A DNA stretch of 32,942 nucleotides from Ruminococcus sp. (GCA_017543595.1 JAFYFU010000028.1:1-32942), one strand, 5' to 3'; shown: positions 22,495 to 32,500, numbered from the stretch's first letter. The notes: generated by a model not told the origin, from the sequence alone. Program-made: numbers and translations.

Positions 22495-24662
22495 AAATAC
22501 AGGGCTTTTCTCTTAAAACTCTCCCGAAAGATATTTTCACGGGAATAATTATCGCACTTGTTTCCATTCCGATTTCAATGGGATATGCACAGGTTTCGGG
22601 GCTTCCGCCCGTATACGGTCTTTACGGTTCGGTATTTCCGATACTTGTTTTCGGATTGTTTTCTACATCTCCGCAGTTTATTTTCGGTGTGGACGCTGCG
22701 CCTGCCGCACTTGTTGGAGCATTTCTCGGAACAGTCGGAATTGAATTTTATTCCGAAAAAGCTGTTTCGGTTGTTCCCATGATAAGTTTTTTTGTGGGGA
22801 TATGGCTTTTGATTTTTTACATTTTCAGGGCGGGACGGCTTGTCACATATATTTCAACGCCCGTAATGGGCGGATTCATAAGCGGTATATCCTCAACGAT
22901 AATACTTATGCAGATTCCGAAAATTCTCGGCGGTTCGGTAGGTTCCGGGGAACTTGTCGAACTTTCTGTGCATATATATCATACCTGCCGTGAAAATTTC
23001 AACATCATGTCATTTGTTTTCGGTTCGGTATCTCTTGTTGTTCTGCTTGTTTCAAAGAAATTGATTCCTAAATTTCCCATGTCGATTTTTGTAATGATTG
23101 GCGGTGCGGTTATCGGTTATACGGGTCTTGCGGACAGGTACAATGTCGCAAAGCTTTCGGCGGTTGACAGCGGTCTGCCTGCATGGAGTTTTCCGCATTT
23201 TGATTTTGATATGCTGAATGACATAATAACCGCAAGCCTTACAGTTGCAATAGTAATTATGGCTGAAACTCTCCTTGCAAGCAACAGTTTCGCAAATAAA
23301 AACGGCTGTAAACTCAACGGCAACAGGGAAATTTTAGTCTATGCAACAGGAAATCTCTGTGCTTGTTTTGTGGGGTGCTGTCCCGTGAACGGTTCTGTTT
23401 CAAGGACTTCAATGGGCGAACAGTACGGCGGTAAATCTCAGGTCATGTCGATTTCCGCATCTGTTACCATGATGATAATTCTGCTTTTCTGTACGGGATT
23501 TATACAATATCTGCCCGTACCCGTACTTACTGCGATAGTAATTTCCGCACTTCTGGGAGCGGTTGAATTTGACCTTGCGGAACGTCTTTTCCGTCAGGAC
23601 AAAAGAGAATTGTTTATATTTTCTGGGGCATTTTTAGGGGTACTGGTTTTCGGGACGGTTTACGGCGTACTTATCGGAGTTATTCTCTCTTTCGTATCGG
23701 TAGTCATAAATACGGCAAATCCGAAACGTTCTTTTCTGGGTGTTATTTCCGGACATGAGGGCTTTCACAGCCTTGAAAGAAATACCTATGCCGTGCCTTT
23801 GAAAAATGCCGTTATATACAGATTTTCAGGGAATTTATATTTTGCAAACATAAATATTTTCACAGGCGAAATAGAAAACGCATTAAATAACGAAACTAAA
23901 TGCGTTGTCGTTGATTCTGGTGCGGTTTGCAATATTGACATAACTGCCGCAGACAAAATAAAAGCCCTTGACAAGTCGCTGAATGAATCGGGTGTGAAAC
24001 TGTATTTCGCTTCGCATATCGAAAATCTCAACGACAGATTCCGTCAGCTCGGACTTGCATATTTTGTGGAGCAGGGACGGTGCAGGAGAACCATAATTTC
24101 CGCCCTTGCGGATTCAGGCATAGAACCGCCGTATATCACCGAAAATTCCGATAATCCCGACAAAAAAATCCTCGCATACGGAAATCAGGAAAGACTTGAA
24201 TTTGAATGGGCTTTCGGTTCTGATGCAGATGCGGAAATTGAAAAATATACCGAAAAAATATTGGGTAATATTTCCGTTGATAAATCCGCAGAACAGCAGT
24301 TAAACGATATTCTGAAAGCAAAAGGTATCTGGAAAGGTATCAGCGAACTTGACCAGGAAGAATTGCTCGTTCATTTGCAGAATCATATACACGAACTCGC
24401 CGAAAATTTAAACACAAGCGAACAGAAAATTCAGGAGGCTGTTGAACTGCGGAAAATAAAACTTGCTGTCCGCCTTGAAGAAAATAATCCCTCCGCTTTT
24501 TCGGCACTTATTGAGCATAACAGGCGTTTTGAATCGGATTTGAAAGAAAAAAATCCCGAAATGTATGCAGAGTTTCTCCGTCACAGGAAAGAAGCCCTTG
24601 CTCATCTCAGGATTTCAAACCCCGAATATGCGGGATTTATTGAGGAATTTTATAATTTTTAA
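22491..24662 (+). CDS. SulP-family anion transporter with STAS domain and C-terminal extension
   Basis: 723 residues; the ATG overlaps the upstream stop as ATGA. Residues 1-~410 hold the membrane domain, with the SulP signature region PISMGYAQVSGLPPVYGLYG (~27-46), FGVDAAPAALVG and the later PVNGSVSRTSMGEQYGGKSQ. A STAS domain follows (~430-530; NLYFANINIFTGEI and VVVDSGAVCNIDITAADKI, including the Asp-Ser-Gly where related domains are regulated). The last ~180 residues are an acidic helical extension with no family I can name. SulP proteins move sulfate, bicarbonate or other anions across the plasma membrane by proton or sodium symport or by exchange. The substrate is not decidable. The stop lies 3 bp from the stop of the convergent NERD gene. 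Confidence 0.92.
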   Translation: MKIQGFSLKTLPKDIFTGIIIALVSIPISMGYAQVSGLPPVYGLYGSVFPILVFGLFSTSPQFIFGVDAAPAALVGAFLGTVGIEFYSEKAVSVVPMISFFVGIWLLIFYIFRAGRLVTYISTPVMGGFISGISSTIILMQIPKILGGSVGSGELVELSVHIYHTCRENFNIMSFVFGSVSLVVLLVSKKLIPKFPMSIFVMIGGAVIGYTGLADRYNVAKLSAVDSGLPAWSFPHFDFDMLNDIITASLTVAIVIMAETLLASNSFANKNGCKLNGNREILVYATGNLCACFVGCCPVNGSVSRTSMGEQYGGKSQVMSISASVTMMIILLFCTGFIQYLPVPVLTAIVISALLGAVEFDLAERLFRQDKRELFIFSGAFLGVLVFGTVYGVLIGVILSFVSVVINTANPKRSFLGVISGHEGFHSLERNTYAVPLKNAVIYRFSGNLYFANINIFTGEIENALNNETKCVVVDSGAVCNIDITAADKIKALDKSLNESGVKLYFASHIENLNDRFRQLGLAYFVEQGRCRRTIISALADSGIEPPYITENSDNPDKKILAYGNQERLEFEWAFGSDADAEIEKYTEKILGNISVDKSAEQQLNDILKAKGIWKGISELDQEELLVHLQNHIHELAENLNTSEQKIQEAVELRKIKLAVRLEENNPSAFSALIEHNRRFESDLKEKNPEMYAEFLRHRKEALAHLRISNPEYAGFIEEFYNF

Positions 24663-24665
24663 TAA

Positions 24666-25610
24666 TTAATTATTATCACCAAAATTTTCAAAGTCATCAA
24701 TGTCATTAAAATTCCTTGTAATGTTGTCATTAATGTTATTGTGGTGAGACTTTATTATTTTTTCATCTGCATCACAAAAATTTGAAATGTAATCCGTTAC
24801 ATTCTTTATCATGTAATCATCAAGCACATCAGGGGAAGAGTTAAATACTTTTGAGAAAACATTTAACATGGCATAACGATTAATTACGTATATATCCTTG
24901 CTTTTTGTGAATACTTGGTTCAAGTTACATGATTCAGGAAATACTACAAGTGAAAAGCAAGGTATTCCTCGCAAGTGGTAGTGAATAGCATTTATATGCG
25001 AGGAATTTTGTTTTAACGGATTGTAAAATTCCCACTCGTAGTGTCTCTTGGTTTCGCCTATTCCTCGCCATTTGTAGTCATTTTCATTTCCATAAATGCT
25101 TCCATAGTAATTTTTGCTTTCAATTACAAAAATTCCCTTTGAACAAACAAAAAGGCTGTCAATTTGAGAATATTTTCCATTGCCGTCAGGTATATAAATG
25201 TCAAACAATATATTCCCATTGTATTTTTTTGCTTTCATAAATTCAAGCTCCATTAGCGTAAGCTTTTCTCCATATAATCCGCTTATTTTTGGGTCATATG
25301 ATTTTACCTCATTAACTGTACAACAAGCAAATTCACGCATTGACAAAAAATGTTCTCTTATCATTAGAAACTTGATTTTATCAATGTTGGTGTTGTCAAT
25401 GTATTGTGTTTTGCGTAATTCTTTCAAGAGAATGCAATTTTGAGGCAATCCTAACATAAAGTTAAAGGTATCCCTATATTGCATATATGTAATTTGCAAC
25501 ATTGATGGCAAAATCAACTTATTACCACAAAGTGCTTTTTCTGTCCTTCTCTTTGCTTCCTCATAAACCTTTTGCAACTGTGTCTGATTTAATAATTTTA
25601 TTTTTTTCAT
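24666..25610 (-). CDS. NERD-domain (nuclease-related) protein
   Basis: 314 residues, start preceded by GGAGG. A NERD domain lies at ~112-260: GEKLTLMELEF (Glu115), YSQIDSLFVCSKGIFVIESKNYYG (Asp151, Glu164, Lys166) and NPLKQNSSHI. The Asp...Glu-x-Lys arrangement is the catalytic core of the PD-(D/E)XK-like nuclease fold. The N-terminal ~110 residues are helical with no recognised domain, and the C-terminal tail is Asn/Asp-rich (NNINDNITRNFNDIDDFENFGDNN region). Codon use is more A/T-ending than in the neighbours, which hints at acquisition. It starts 26 bp after lrgB with no terminator in between, so it may be read from the lrgAB promoter. A DNA-processing or defence role is inferred. Confidence 0.82.
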   Translation of the reverse strand: MKKIKLLNQTQLQKVYEEAKRRTEKALCGNKLILPSMLQITYMQYRDTFNFMLGLPQNCILLKELRKTQYIDNTNIDKIKFLMIREHFLSMREFACCTVNEVKSYDPKISGLYGEKLTLMELEFMKAKKYNGNILFDIYIPDGNGKYSQIDSLFVCSKGIFVIESKNYYGSIYGNENDYKWRGIGETKRHYEWEFYNPLKQNSSHINAIHYHLRGIPCFSLVVFPESCNLNQVFTKSKDIYVINRYAMLNVFSKVFNSSPDVLDDYMIKNVTDYISNFCDADEKIIKSHHNNINDNITRNFNDIDDFENFGDNN

Positions 25611-25636
25611 AAAAATCCTCCATTATATGTTTGTTC

Positions 25637-26329
25637 TTAATAAAGCTTTGCGAATATCATTGAACCGATTACGGTGAAAAGTCCGCATATAACTATTGAA
25701 AGACTGCTCATTGCACCTTCGGTTTCTCCGAGTTCCATAGCCTTAGCCGTACCTATTGCATGGGAAGAAGTCCCTAGTGCTATACCCCTTGCAACGGGTT
25801 CGGTTATCTTGAATATTTTGAACACGGTTTCGCCGATTATATTTCCGAATATTCCCGTTATTATGATTATCGCAGCGGTTATTGCGACATATCCGCCGAG
25901 TTCTTCCGAAACTCCCATTCCTATTGCCGTTGTTATGGATTTCGGAAGAAATGTTACATATTCTTCATGTGAAAATTTAAATATTACTGCCATTGCAAGC
26001 ACACACAGAAAACTTGTTACCGCTCCCGATATTATTCCGCATAATATGGCTTTTATGTTGTGTTTCAGGAGTTCAAACTGCCTGTAAAGCGGTATCGCCA
26101 GAGATACAGTTGCAGGTGTCAGTAAATAGCTTATGTATTTCGCTCCCAAATAATATTTCTGATAGTCAATCTTTGTAACCGCAAGAATTGCTATTACTGC
26201 CGCAACCGCTACAAGCAGGGGATTGAATATTGCAAGCCCCGTCTTTTTTTTCAGAAACATTCCGAAACTGTACGCACAAAGACTTACAGCAACCCCGAAA
26301 AATACCGAGTTTTCAAGAAATTCAATCAT
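25637..26329 (-). CDS. lrgB: LrgB/CidB-family membrane protein
   Basis: 230 residues, start preceded by GGAGG, overlapping the lrgA end by 8 bp. About seven hydrophobic segments cover most of the protein. The family-typical stretches LPKSITTAIGMGVSEELGG and RGIALGTSSHAIGTAKAMELGETEGAMSS are clear. LrgB-like proteins work with LrgA in holin/antiholin-like control of murein hydrolases and, in several bacteria and plastids, in export or uptake of small acids such as pyruvate or glycolate. The gene pair order lrgA-lrgB is the usual one. No LytSR two-component regulator is found beside it. Confidence 0.92.
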   Translation of the reverse strand: MIEFLENSVFFGVAVSLCAYSFGMFLKKKTGLAIFNPLLVAVAAVIAILAVTKIDYQKYYLGAKYISYLLTPATVSLAIPLYRQFELLKHNIKAILCGIISGAVTSFLCVLAMAVIFKFSHEEYVTFLPKSITTAIGMGVSEELGGYVAITAAIIIITGIFGNIIGETVFKIFKITEPVARGIALGTSSHAIGTAKAMELGETEGAMSSLSIVICGLFTVIGSMIFAKLY

Positions 26330-26684
26330 TTTTTCTGCCTCCGCTTTTCCTTATTATTAACTGTGTAACAAGTCCTGCAACTGCCATTACAAATATTGTC
26401 GATACAGCCATTACAATTAAAAATTCCAGTGCCGAGGATTTGACTATATCCCACGATTCAAGAAGCCCTACCGCCGCAGGAATAAACATTATCGGCATTA
26501 TGTCAATAAGAAACTGTCCTGTTTTTTCTATGTCTTTAAGCTTTATGATTTTTGTTTCAAGTGCAGTGAAAAGCAGGACTATTCCGTATATGCTCGCAGG
26601 TACGGGCAAGGGAATTACATGATTCAGTATTTCACCGACAAATGAAAACAACAGTATAATGCAAAATTCTTTTACATAACCCAT
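26322..26684 (-). CDS. lrgA: LrgA/CidA-family holin-like protein
   Basis: 120 residues with four hydrophobic helices; the family motif VIPLPVPASIYGIVLLF is near the N-terminus and TGQFLIDIMPIMFIPAAVGL follows. The ATG has GAGGTGG upstream and a consensus promoter 18 bp further. LrgA forms small membrane oligomers and partners LrgB. The C-terminus is basic (RKSGGRKND). Confidence 0.92.
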   Translation of the reverse strand: MGYVKEFCIILLFSFVGEILNHVIPLPVPASIYGIVLLFTALETKIIKLKDIEKTGQFLIDIMPIMFIPAAVGLLESWDIVKSSALEFLIVMAVSTIFVMAVAGLVTQLIIRKSGGRKND

Positions 26685-26701
26685 AAAACCACCTCAGAAA
26701 A

Positions 26702-26730
26702 ATTATATCACACTGTTATTTAAATGTCAA
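26702..26730 (-). promoter_or_regulatory. Promoter of lrgAB (and possibly the NERD gene)
   Basis: On the minus strand: TTGACA (26725-26730), 17-bp spacer, TATAAT (26702-26707); a perfect consensus with a very short leader. Confidence 0.85.
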
Positions 26731-26889
26731 TCTTTTAAGTACAATAATAAAATTAACTTTTATTATTTGGTTGCTTTGTGTTTGATTAATAAAATTTGTT
26801 TTATTTTCAAGAATATAGTTGTCATAAACGTACGCAAAACAAGCAAATAATTTTTATAAAATTAAAATAAAAAAATATATTAAAAACTA

Positions 26890-26918
26890 TTGACATATTA
26901 TTTTTTCTGTGATATAAT
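26890..26918 (+). promoter_or_regulatory. Promoter of the tRNA-fMet gene
   Basis: TTGACA (26890-26895), 17-bp spacer, TATAAT (26913-26918), both consensus, about 42 bp before the tRNA 5' end. Confidence 0.87.
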
Positions 26919-26959
26919 ATATAAGTCGTCAGGCGATGATGACTTGAATGTTTAAATAT

Positions 26960-27036
<77 letters not shown>

Positions 27037-27041
27037 GAAAT

Positions 27042-27076
27042 CCCCGAAAAACAGGCTTTTTCGGGGACATTTTTTG
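27042..27076 (+). terminator. Terminator of the tRNA-fMet gene
   Basis: CCCCGAAAAA (27042-27051) pairs perfectly with TTTTTCGGGG (27057-27066); ACATTTTTTG follows. Confidence 0.85.
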
Positions 27077-27102
27077 CTTGTGTGAAAGATAAATACTTTT
27101 AG

Positions 27103-27124
27103 TACCCTTATTTTACCCTTATTT
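27103..27124. repeat. 11-bp tandem direct repeat 67 bp downstream of tRNA-fMet
   Basis: TACCCTTATTT occurs twice head to tail (27103-27113 and 27114-27124). Directly repeated sites beside a tRNA 3' end can be arm-type binding sites of a tyrosine integrase; here that role is only a suggestion. Confidence 0.6.
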
Positions 27125-27251
27125 TTAAAATCCGGAACAAAACAAGCCGGGAATACCATCATATCAGCTTGAAATTTCTTGATTCAGACAATTTGCCTGT
27201 ACAGCAATATGCACAAAGAAACTGCCGGATTTATAAGATAATAAGTCTGCT

Positions 27252-27276
27252 CCCCTGATTTTCAAGGGGGCTTTTA
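27252..27276 (+). terminator. Possible terminator hairpin
   Basis: CCCCT (27252-27256) can pair with AGGGG (27265-27269), followed by a T-rich stretch. The stem is short and no gene ends just before it; it may be a remnant or shield the downstream gene. Confidence 0.4.
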
Positions 27277-27326
27277 TTATAATATTTGTGCATAGTGACG
27301 AAATTCAATAAATAGTATCAATATAA

Positions 27327-27355
27327 TTGCCGAAACTTTTTAAATGGTGTATACT
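27327..27355 (+). promoter_or_regulatory. Possible promoter of the 649-residue protein gene
   Basis: TTGCCG (27327-27332), 17-bp spacer, TATACT (27350-27355). The predicted start point would be almost at the ribosome site (27362-27367), which is unusually close, so this call is weak. A TATAAT at 27322-27327 has no well-spaced -35. Confidence 0.35.
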
Positions 27356-27375
27356 GTAATCAGGAGGCGATGATT

Positions 27376-29325
27376 ATGGCTGATGAGTTCAATTTTGAGA
27401 TAACGACAAAATATAAGCCTGAATTTGACAGCAAGGTTACAAAAGAAAATCTTTGTGAAATACTTGCCGATGAGATTGAGAATAAAGATGAAACCACAAA
27501 CAAAAGGCACGATGACCCCGTTCAAAGTGCGAGAAAATTAGTATTTACAGGGGACAGCAGTTGTATAACAAAAAAGCTCAGGGAACAGTTACACCTTGAT
27601 ATAACAGCTTATGAAGATAAAAATGACAAATCAAAGATGTTTGATTTGTTGAAAGTGTTGTATTTTATTGCCATAGACCAATGCAGAGAAAAAAAGTCTA
27701 AAAATGGTTCTCAGCCTTCTATTCTCAATCTTATGATAAAATCATCGCTGGAACACACTGACACAAAGAACGCAATGCACGAAGAGCGATTCAAGGATAA
27801 GATAGAACAGTATCGAAAAGCAGTAGATGATGCCGAATACAGAGAGAAAAAAATAAATGAGATTCATAGCTTTTGGAATAATATACATAATATCATTGAT
27901 TCAACCATGCTGGAAGAAATACAAACAAAATGTGGCGAATTTAAAATAATTGAAAACAGGCTTAAATGGCTCAATTATGACCTTATGAGAGATGATATCA
28001 ATAATCTGCAACGTCCGAATGAAGGAATAATAAAAACTTTCTACAATATGATGCTTTCAAGCCGTGTGATTGCTGAGATTGAAGATATGAAAAATGTATT
28101 GTATGATTATCGTAACGAAGAAGATGTTTGCCAGGAGATTACTGATTTGTTTATATCTGAGGATACTTCAAAACCTATGAAATGGGTTGAGTTTAAGGAA
28201 ATCATTAACAGAAAGAAAATAGATTTTAGCAATGAGCAAACTAAGAACGTATGGTCTATGATACTGTATAAAAAGAATGTCGATAATAAAGACTTGGAGA
28301 AATACAGCGATGATTATAACTTTGCTGAAAAGTATGCTGAAACAATTGCTGAGTATTGGCTGATGGAGAAACATAATGAAAAAGAAATAACTTTGGGTCA
28401 ATGGATTATTGTTTTTCAGGAACTTCTGTGTATTCATCATGATAAATTGACATATGTAAACACCGGAATAGGACATACAAACACAAATATGAAACTTACA
28501 GCAGCTATCAAAAGTTTTGAGCAAGTATCAAAATTGCCTCATATGATAGTATTGGAACGGCTGGGCAATCGTTCACTTTTACGTTTCGGAACAAGAGATT
28601 TGTTTGAGAGTAAGCTGAAAATTGACAGATATATTGCCGACATTGAGAAGGTTATTTTCTCTTATAAGAACATTGAAGATATAGAAACAGCACATAATTA
28701 TCTTTATTTCATGGTAATGACTGCTACTGTGACACCTATTACAAGTGTGGATATATGTGGAAGAATACAAAGCAAATTATCAAAATGGCATCAGGGAGTA
28801 AGCTTAAATTGTTATACATTTTACGATATGCAAATAACAGAGGCTTCATGGATTAGTCAAACGGGATTACCTATGCTTGCATTGGCATATAATCCTAATC
28901 TTTATACATCATTTGATTTTTTGATGAGAATATTGTCTATGGATAGAAACTGGCGATGTGTTAAGTTTTATGGTTATGAAAAAGCTAATGAAATTATTTC
29001 TAAAATGAATGCTTATTATCTATCCGGAAATACAAATGAACTGATAAACTATGTTAAAGAAATTAACAGTTCAGGCTGTCCTGTCTTTGCTTATGAGGTG
29101 TTAGCAGACAAGATTACAAAAGAGATAAATGAAAAAACAAAGAACGATAAAAGGATTATCCAACCTGTACACATAGATATTTATTATGGAGAGGAAAATC
29201 AGTATGATTTGTATGTGTACTTTACTTTCTTCAATAATTTTATTACGATTTCACAAATTACTTTTAAAGGAAAGAAAGTCCAGACCGGCATTGAATACTA
29301 TAACCTGCACTTGCTCAGAGCGTAA
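27376..29325 (+). CDS. Unrecognised 649-residue protein of a probable integrated element
   Basis: I do not recognise the family. The ATG at 27376 is chosen because AGGAGG lies 8 bp before it; the ATG at 27370 is too close. The protein is hydrophilic, without signal peptide, membrane helix or obvious nucleotide-binding loop. The first ~330 residues are highly charged and helical (Lys/Glu/Asp-rich), including KNGSQPSILNLMIKSSLEH. The second half has more mixed strands and helices, for example TAIKSFEQVSKLPHMIVLERL and LLRFGTRDLFESKL, and a C-terminal beta-rich end DLYVYFTFFNNFITISQITF. Codon use is more A/T-ending than in genes left of the tRNA. It is followed by its own terminator and then, in the same direction, by a large ATPase gene. 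It may be a partner of that ATPase. Confidence 0.8.
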   Translation: MADEFNFEITTKYKPEFDSKVTKENLCEILADEIENKDETTNKRHDDPVQSARKLVFTGDSSCITKKLREQLHLDITAYEDKNDKSKMFDLLKVLYFIAIDQCREKKSKNGSQPSILNLMIKSSLEHTDTKNAMHEERFKDKIEQYRKAVDDAEYREKKINEIHSFWNNIHNIIDSTMLEEIQTKCGEFKIIENRLKWLNYDLMRDDINNLQRPNEGIIKTFYNMMLSSRVIAEIEDMKNVLYDYRNEEDVCQEITDLFISEDTSKPMKWVEFKEIINRKKIDFSNEQTKNVWSMILYKKNVDNKDLEKYSDDYNFAEKYAETIAEYWLMEKHNEKEITLGQWIIVFQELLCIHHDKLTYVNTGIGHTNTNMKLTAAIKSFEQVSKLPHMIVLERLGNRSLLRFGTRDLFESKLKIDRYIADIEKVIFSYKNIEDIETAHNYLYFMVMTATVTPITSVDICGRIQSKLSKWHQGVSLNCYTFYDMQITEASWISQTGLPMLALAYNPNLYTSFDFLMRILSMDRNWRCVKFYGYEKANEIISKMNAYYLSGNTNELINYVKEINSSGCPVFAYEVLADKITKEINEKTKNDKRIIQPVHIDIYYGEENQYDLYVYFTFFNNFITISQITFKGKKVQTGIEYYNLHLLRA

Positions 29326-29373
29326 TTCTGATAATTGAGGTTTATGTGCAGGTTATTGTACAAATCATTACAT

Positions 29374-29402
29374 AAAGCACTTCTTAACGGAAGTGCTTTT
29401 TT
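29374..29402 (+). terminator. Terminator of the 649-residue protein gene
   Basis: AAAGCACTTC (29374-29383) pairs perfectly with GAAGTGCTTT (29390-29399), followed by a T-run. Confidence 0.87.
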
Positions 29403-29430
29403 GCATCAAAAAATTAATAGAAAATCTTCC

Positions 29431-29459
29431 TACAAAAATTTTTGTATTCATGATATAAT
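29431..29459 (+). promoter_or_regulatory. Promoter of the ATPase gene (extended -10)
   Basis: TATAAT (29454-29459) preceded by TGA (29451-29453), an extended -10 that can work with the poor -35 at 29431-29436 (TACAAA). Confidence 0.62.
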
Positions 29460-29461
29460 GA

Positions 29462-29502
29462 AGTCAGCAGAAAAGGAAAGCAAAAAGTTTCCTGCACTGA
29501 CT
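29462..29502 (+). promoter_or_regulatory. Imperfect long inverted repeat at the ATPase transcription start
   Basis: AGTCAG (29462-29467) pairs with CTGACT (29497-29502); inside, CAG pairs with CTG and GGAAA with TTTCC, with small bulges. It begins 3 bp after the -10, so it overlaps the expected start point and could be an operator or a 5' leader hairpin. Confidence 0.5.
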
Positions 29503-29525
29503 ATTATATTATGGAGGATTTTACC

Positions 29526-32500
29526 ATGAACAACAACCATTCAAATATGAACACGAATAAAGGAGGATTTCAGCCGCAAATGTCAAGCACATTGTGTCAG
29601 AATCTTACATTTCAAAATTATACACCTGCAACAATGTCAGATGTCTATATAGCAATTAAAAATGTTATCTCAGAATTGGGTTATCCAAACATAAATGAGA
29701 TTGCAGACTGTGTAATTAACATTATCCAGCCACAACTTTCGGAATATATGAACAATGCAAACCGTTCTGTGGCTGAAATGACGGGACAAGTCAGAATGCT
29801 TTTTGCTCAGAATCAATCACTTATAAAAGATAACATGCAGCAGAGAATGCAGAATGAAAGGCTTAAAAAGATAAAAAGAACTTCCGTAAGACGTTTCGCC
29901 ACAGATGAATCAGGTTGCGGTATATGCATGGAAAGCGGCAAGGAGGAAATCAAAGTAGGATATATTTTAATTGACAACATGAAAAATATCAGGATTGAAA
30001 AGAACAGTGCATATCAGGATTTCAAATTTGTTGAATATTTTGATTCAAACGGAGAAAATCGCAGAACTATGATTCCACTTGAAAAGCTGACAACAAAGAA
30101 ACTGTTGCCATACTTCAAAGGATTCAATTACGTTTGTTCAAGTTCGACTATTGCAAATGAATTTCTTGCAGACTGTATCAGCAAATTTCCGGTCAATGAA
30201 TCAGATTTCATTCCTGAGTTCTCAGGATTTTCATTGAGTACAGAGAATGATGTTAAAAAAGTATTCTTCAAATGTAATGATGGCAATTATGATGCTGAAC
30301 TTCTTGCGGAGTGTTCCGAAACATTTCAGAGAAAAATTATGCCGGACGGCGAAATTAATCATGACAAAATTACATCTTTGGTGAATAAATATCTCAATAC
30401 ATCTGAAAATTTGGTTCTGTTTGCATATTCTGTATGCGGCTTGATTTCGTCTCTGCTTGATGATATCGGCTTTCATATGAGGCATACACTTATAATTTCA
30501 TCACCGGATTCAGAGAGTACAAGACAGGTTTGCTGTTATCTTAAAACTTATAACAAAGGCAAGGGCGTAACGGTTTTTGATTCAAATATAACAGGAATCA
30601 GAAAGATTGTCCGCAGTGCAAAAGATGAAACAACAGTTTTTGTTGATAATTGCAAGGCTGATAATTGTAAAAGGCGTTCAGAAGTTGTCAGAGAACTGAT
30701 TTCGCTTAAATCTGAAACTGAAATTAAGCCGCATAATATGGCTATTATTTCTGACAATGTGCAGTATCTGATACCTGCTGAGGAAAGGATATGCATGACA
30801 CTCGGCGAAAATTTCTGTACTGCTATGACTAATGAGGAAGAAGAGAAAATGAGTTATTCGCTCAGTTTGCTTATGCGTTATATTATTCAAACTATTTGTC
30901 AGGATTATAAGTATTTCAGCACAAAACTTAGAAATAGTATTCATAGTTTAATGGAAAATAGCAGAGCCAAAAATTTACTGTCTGTACAAGGTATGACAAG
31001 TTATTGCATAATGATGGATATTTGTTTTACAATCGGCCATTGTTTTAATACCAATATTGACCGTAAGGAAGTTTCCAATATTTTGCTTGGTATGTTTCTT
31101 GCGGGTGCAGAAACGGCAGAAAATTCTCAGGAAGCTATTGTCAGCGAGTTTATGAAAACTCTCAACTTTGAACTGAGAAATGATACAGTTGAGATTACGA
31201 TGCATAACAAAGATATGGATTTTATTTCAGGAAAAATGCAGATAGTAGTAAAAGATGAACTGATTCTCATGGAGGAGTGTACTGTTAAAAATGCGATACT
31301 TTCAAAAATGAGAACGTCAGACAGTGTTACACGCCTTGAAAAAGCACTGTCTGACGCAAACCTGCTCCATGCAACAAACAGAAATCGCTACCCCTGTACG
31401 GTATATTTCAACGGTTTATCAAACAGGAAAGACTTTATCGCAGTAAAGCTCAATGAAGTTGCTGACAGTGACATTATGTCAAAAATTGAAATTAAATCCT
31501 GTGAGGAATGGTTTGGCAAAGAAAATTCAGAATCAAATATGATACCTCTGGCAGTCAATGATATAGGATATACAGCATATCGTAAATTTGATTTTGATAA
31601 AAGTGATAACCTGCACTGCTTTGTTACCGGACAAAGCGGCAGCGGCAAGACGTTCTATATGACTGAGTTTATGGTAACTCAGCACAGGACAACAGAACAG
31701 CTTACAATTGTTCTGGATACAAGCGGTTCATTCACAAGAGATTCAATTATACACAATCTTTCTGCAGGCGGAGATGAGACGGTAAATGAAGAAGTCATCA
31801 GGTATGTAGACGAAAATTTTAAATTCATTGACGTTGAAAAAGATTGTATACCCGTTAATGTTCTGAAACTTGGCTATCCGGTTGCAACACATAAGATAAA
31901 AACTGTTATTTATGACATTGTTTCAGTAAGTATTCAGAACATGGGCAAAAAGCAAAGGGCAGAACTCAAAGAGTGTATAGGTAAATTAACACTCAACAAG
32001 AATTACTCAATATGTGATTTGTACGATATAATTGAAGAGAAAGTGACTGACAGCCTTTTAATGCAATTGGAGGACGTAATATCCCCGTTTCTGGAATACA
32101 ATGCAGATGAAAAAAGCTGGGGCGAATTCTTGGAAAACCAGAACGGTATAATAGTAATTTCTTCTGATGCATCAGCTAAGGGCGGCTCATCGTTAGTCGA
32201 TATGCTGTTAATGTCGCTGTTCTATTATCAGTGCAACAAAAAAGAAAGGCATATAAACATAGTAATTGATGAAGTACAGAATCAGAACTGTGGTAAAAAC
32301 AGTGCAATCGAAAAAATTCTCAGAGAAGGAAGAAAATTCCACCTGAGCCTGACATATGCAACACAGAATTTGTCTGAATCAAACAGGGATAAATTAAAGA
32401 CGATGAACGGTGCTGAGATGAAAGTATACTTCAAACCTGACAATATATCAGCTAAATCAATATCAAGAAATTTAGGTGTTCCTGTTAATGAGCTTGTTTC

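Larger units (their letters stand above)
27037..27375. other. 339-bp intergenic region between tRNA-fMet and the large-gene block
   Basis: No gene is visible. It holds the tRNA terminator (27042-27076), an 11-bp tandem direct repeat (27103-27124), a second hairpin with T-rich tail (27252-27276) and a possible promoter at 27327-27355. The reverse strand is open across the tRNA, but that frame only translates tRNA sequence. Confidence 0.6.

Noticed and set aside
26702-26959. Possible small gene or RNA between lrgA and the tRNA
   Set aside because: The 250 bp are AT-rich with two divergent promoters and no credible frame or structured RNA.
29335-29529. Small open frame between the 649-residue protein gene and the ATPase gene
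   Set aside because: It crosses a terminator and the next promoter, and has no ribosome site.
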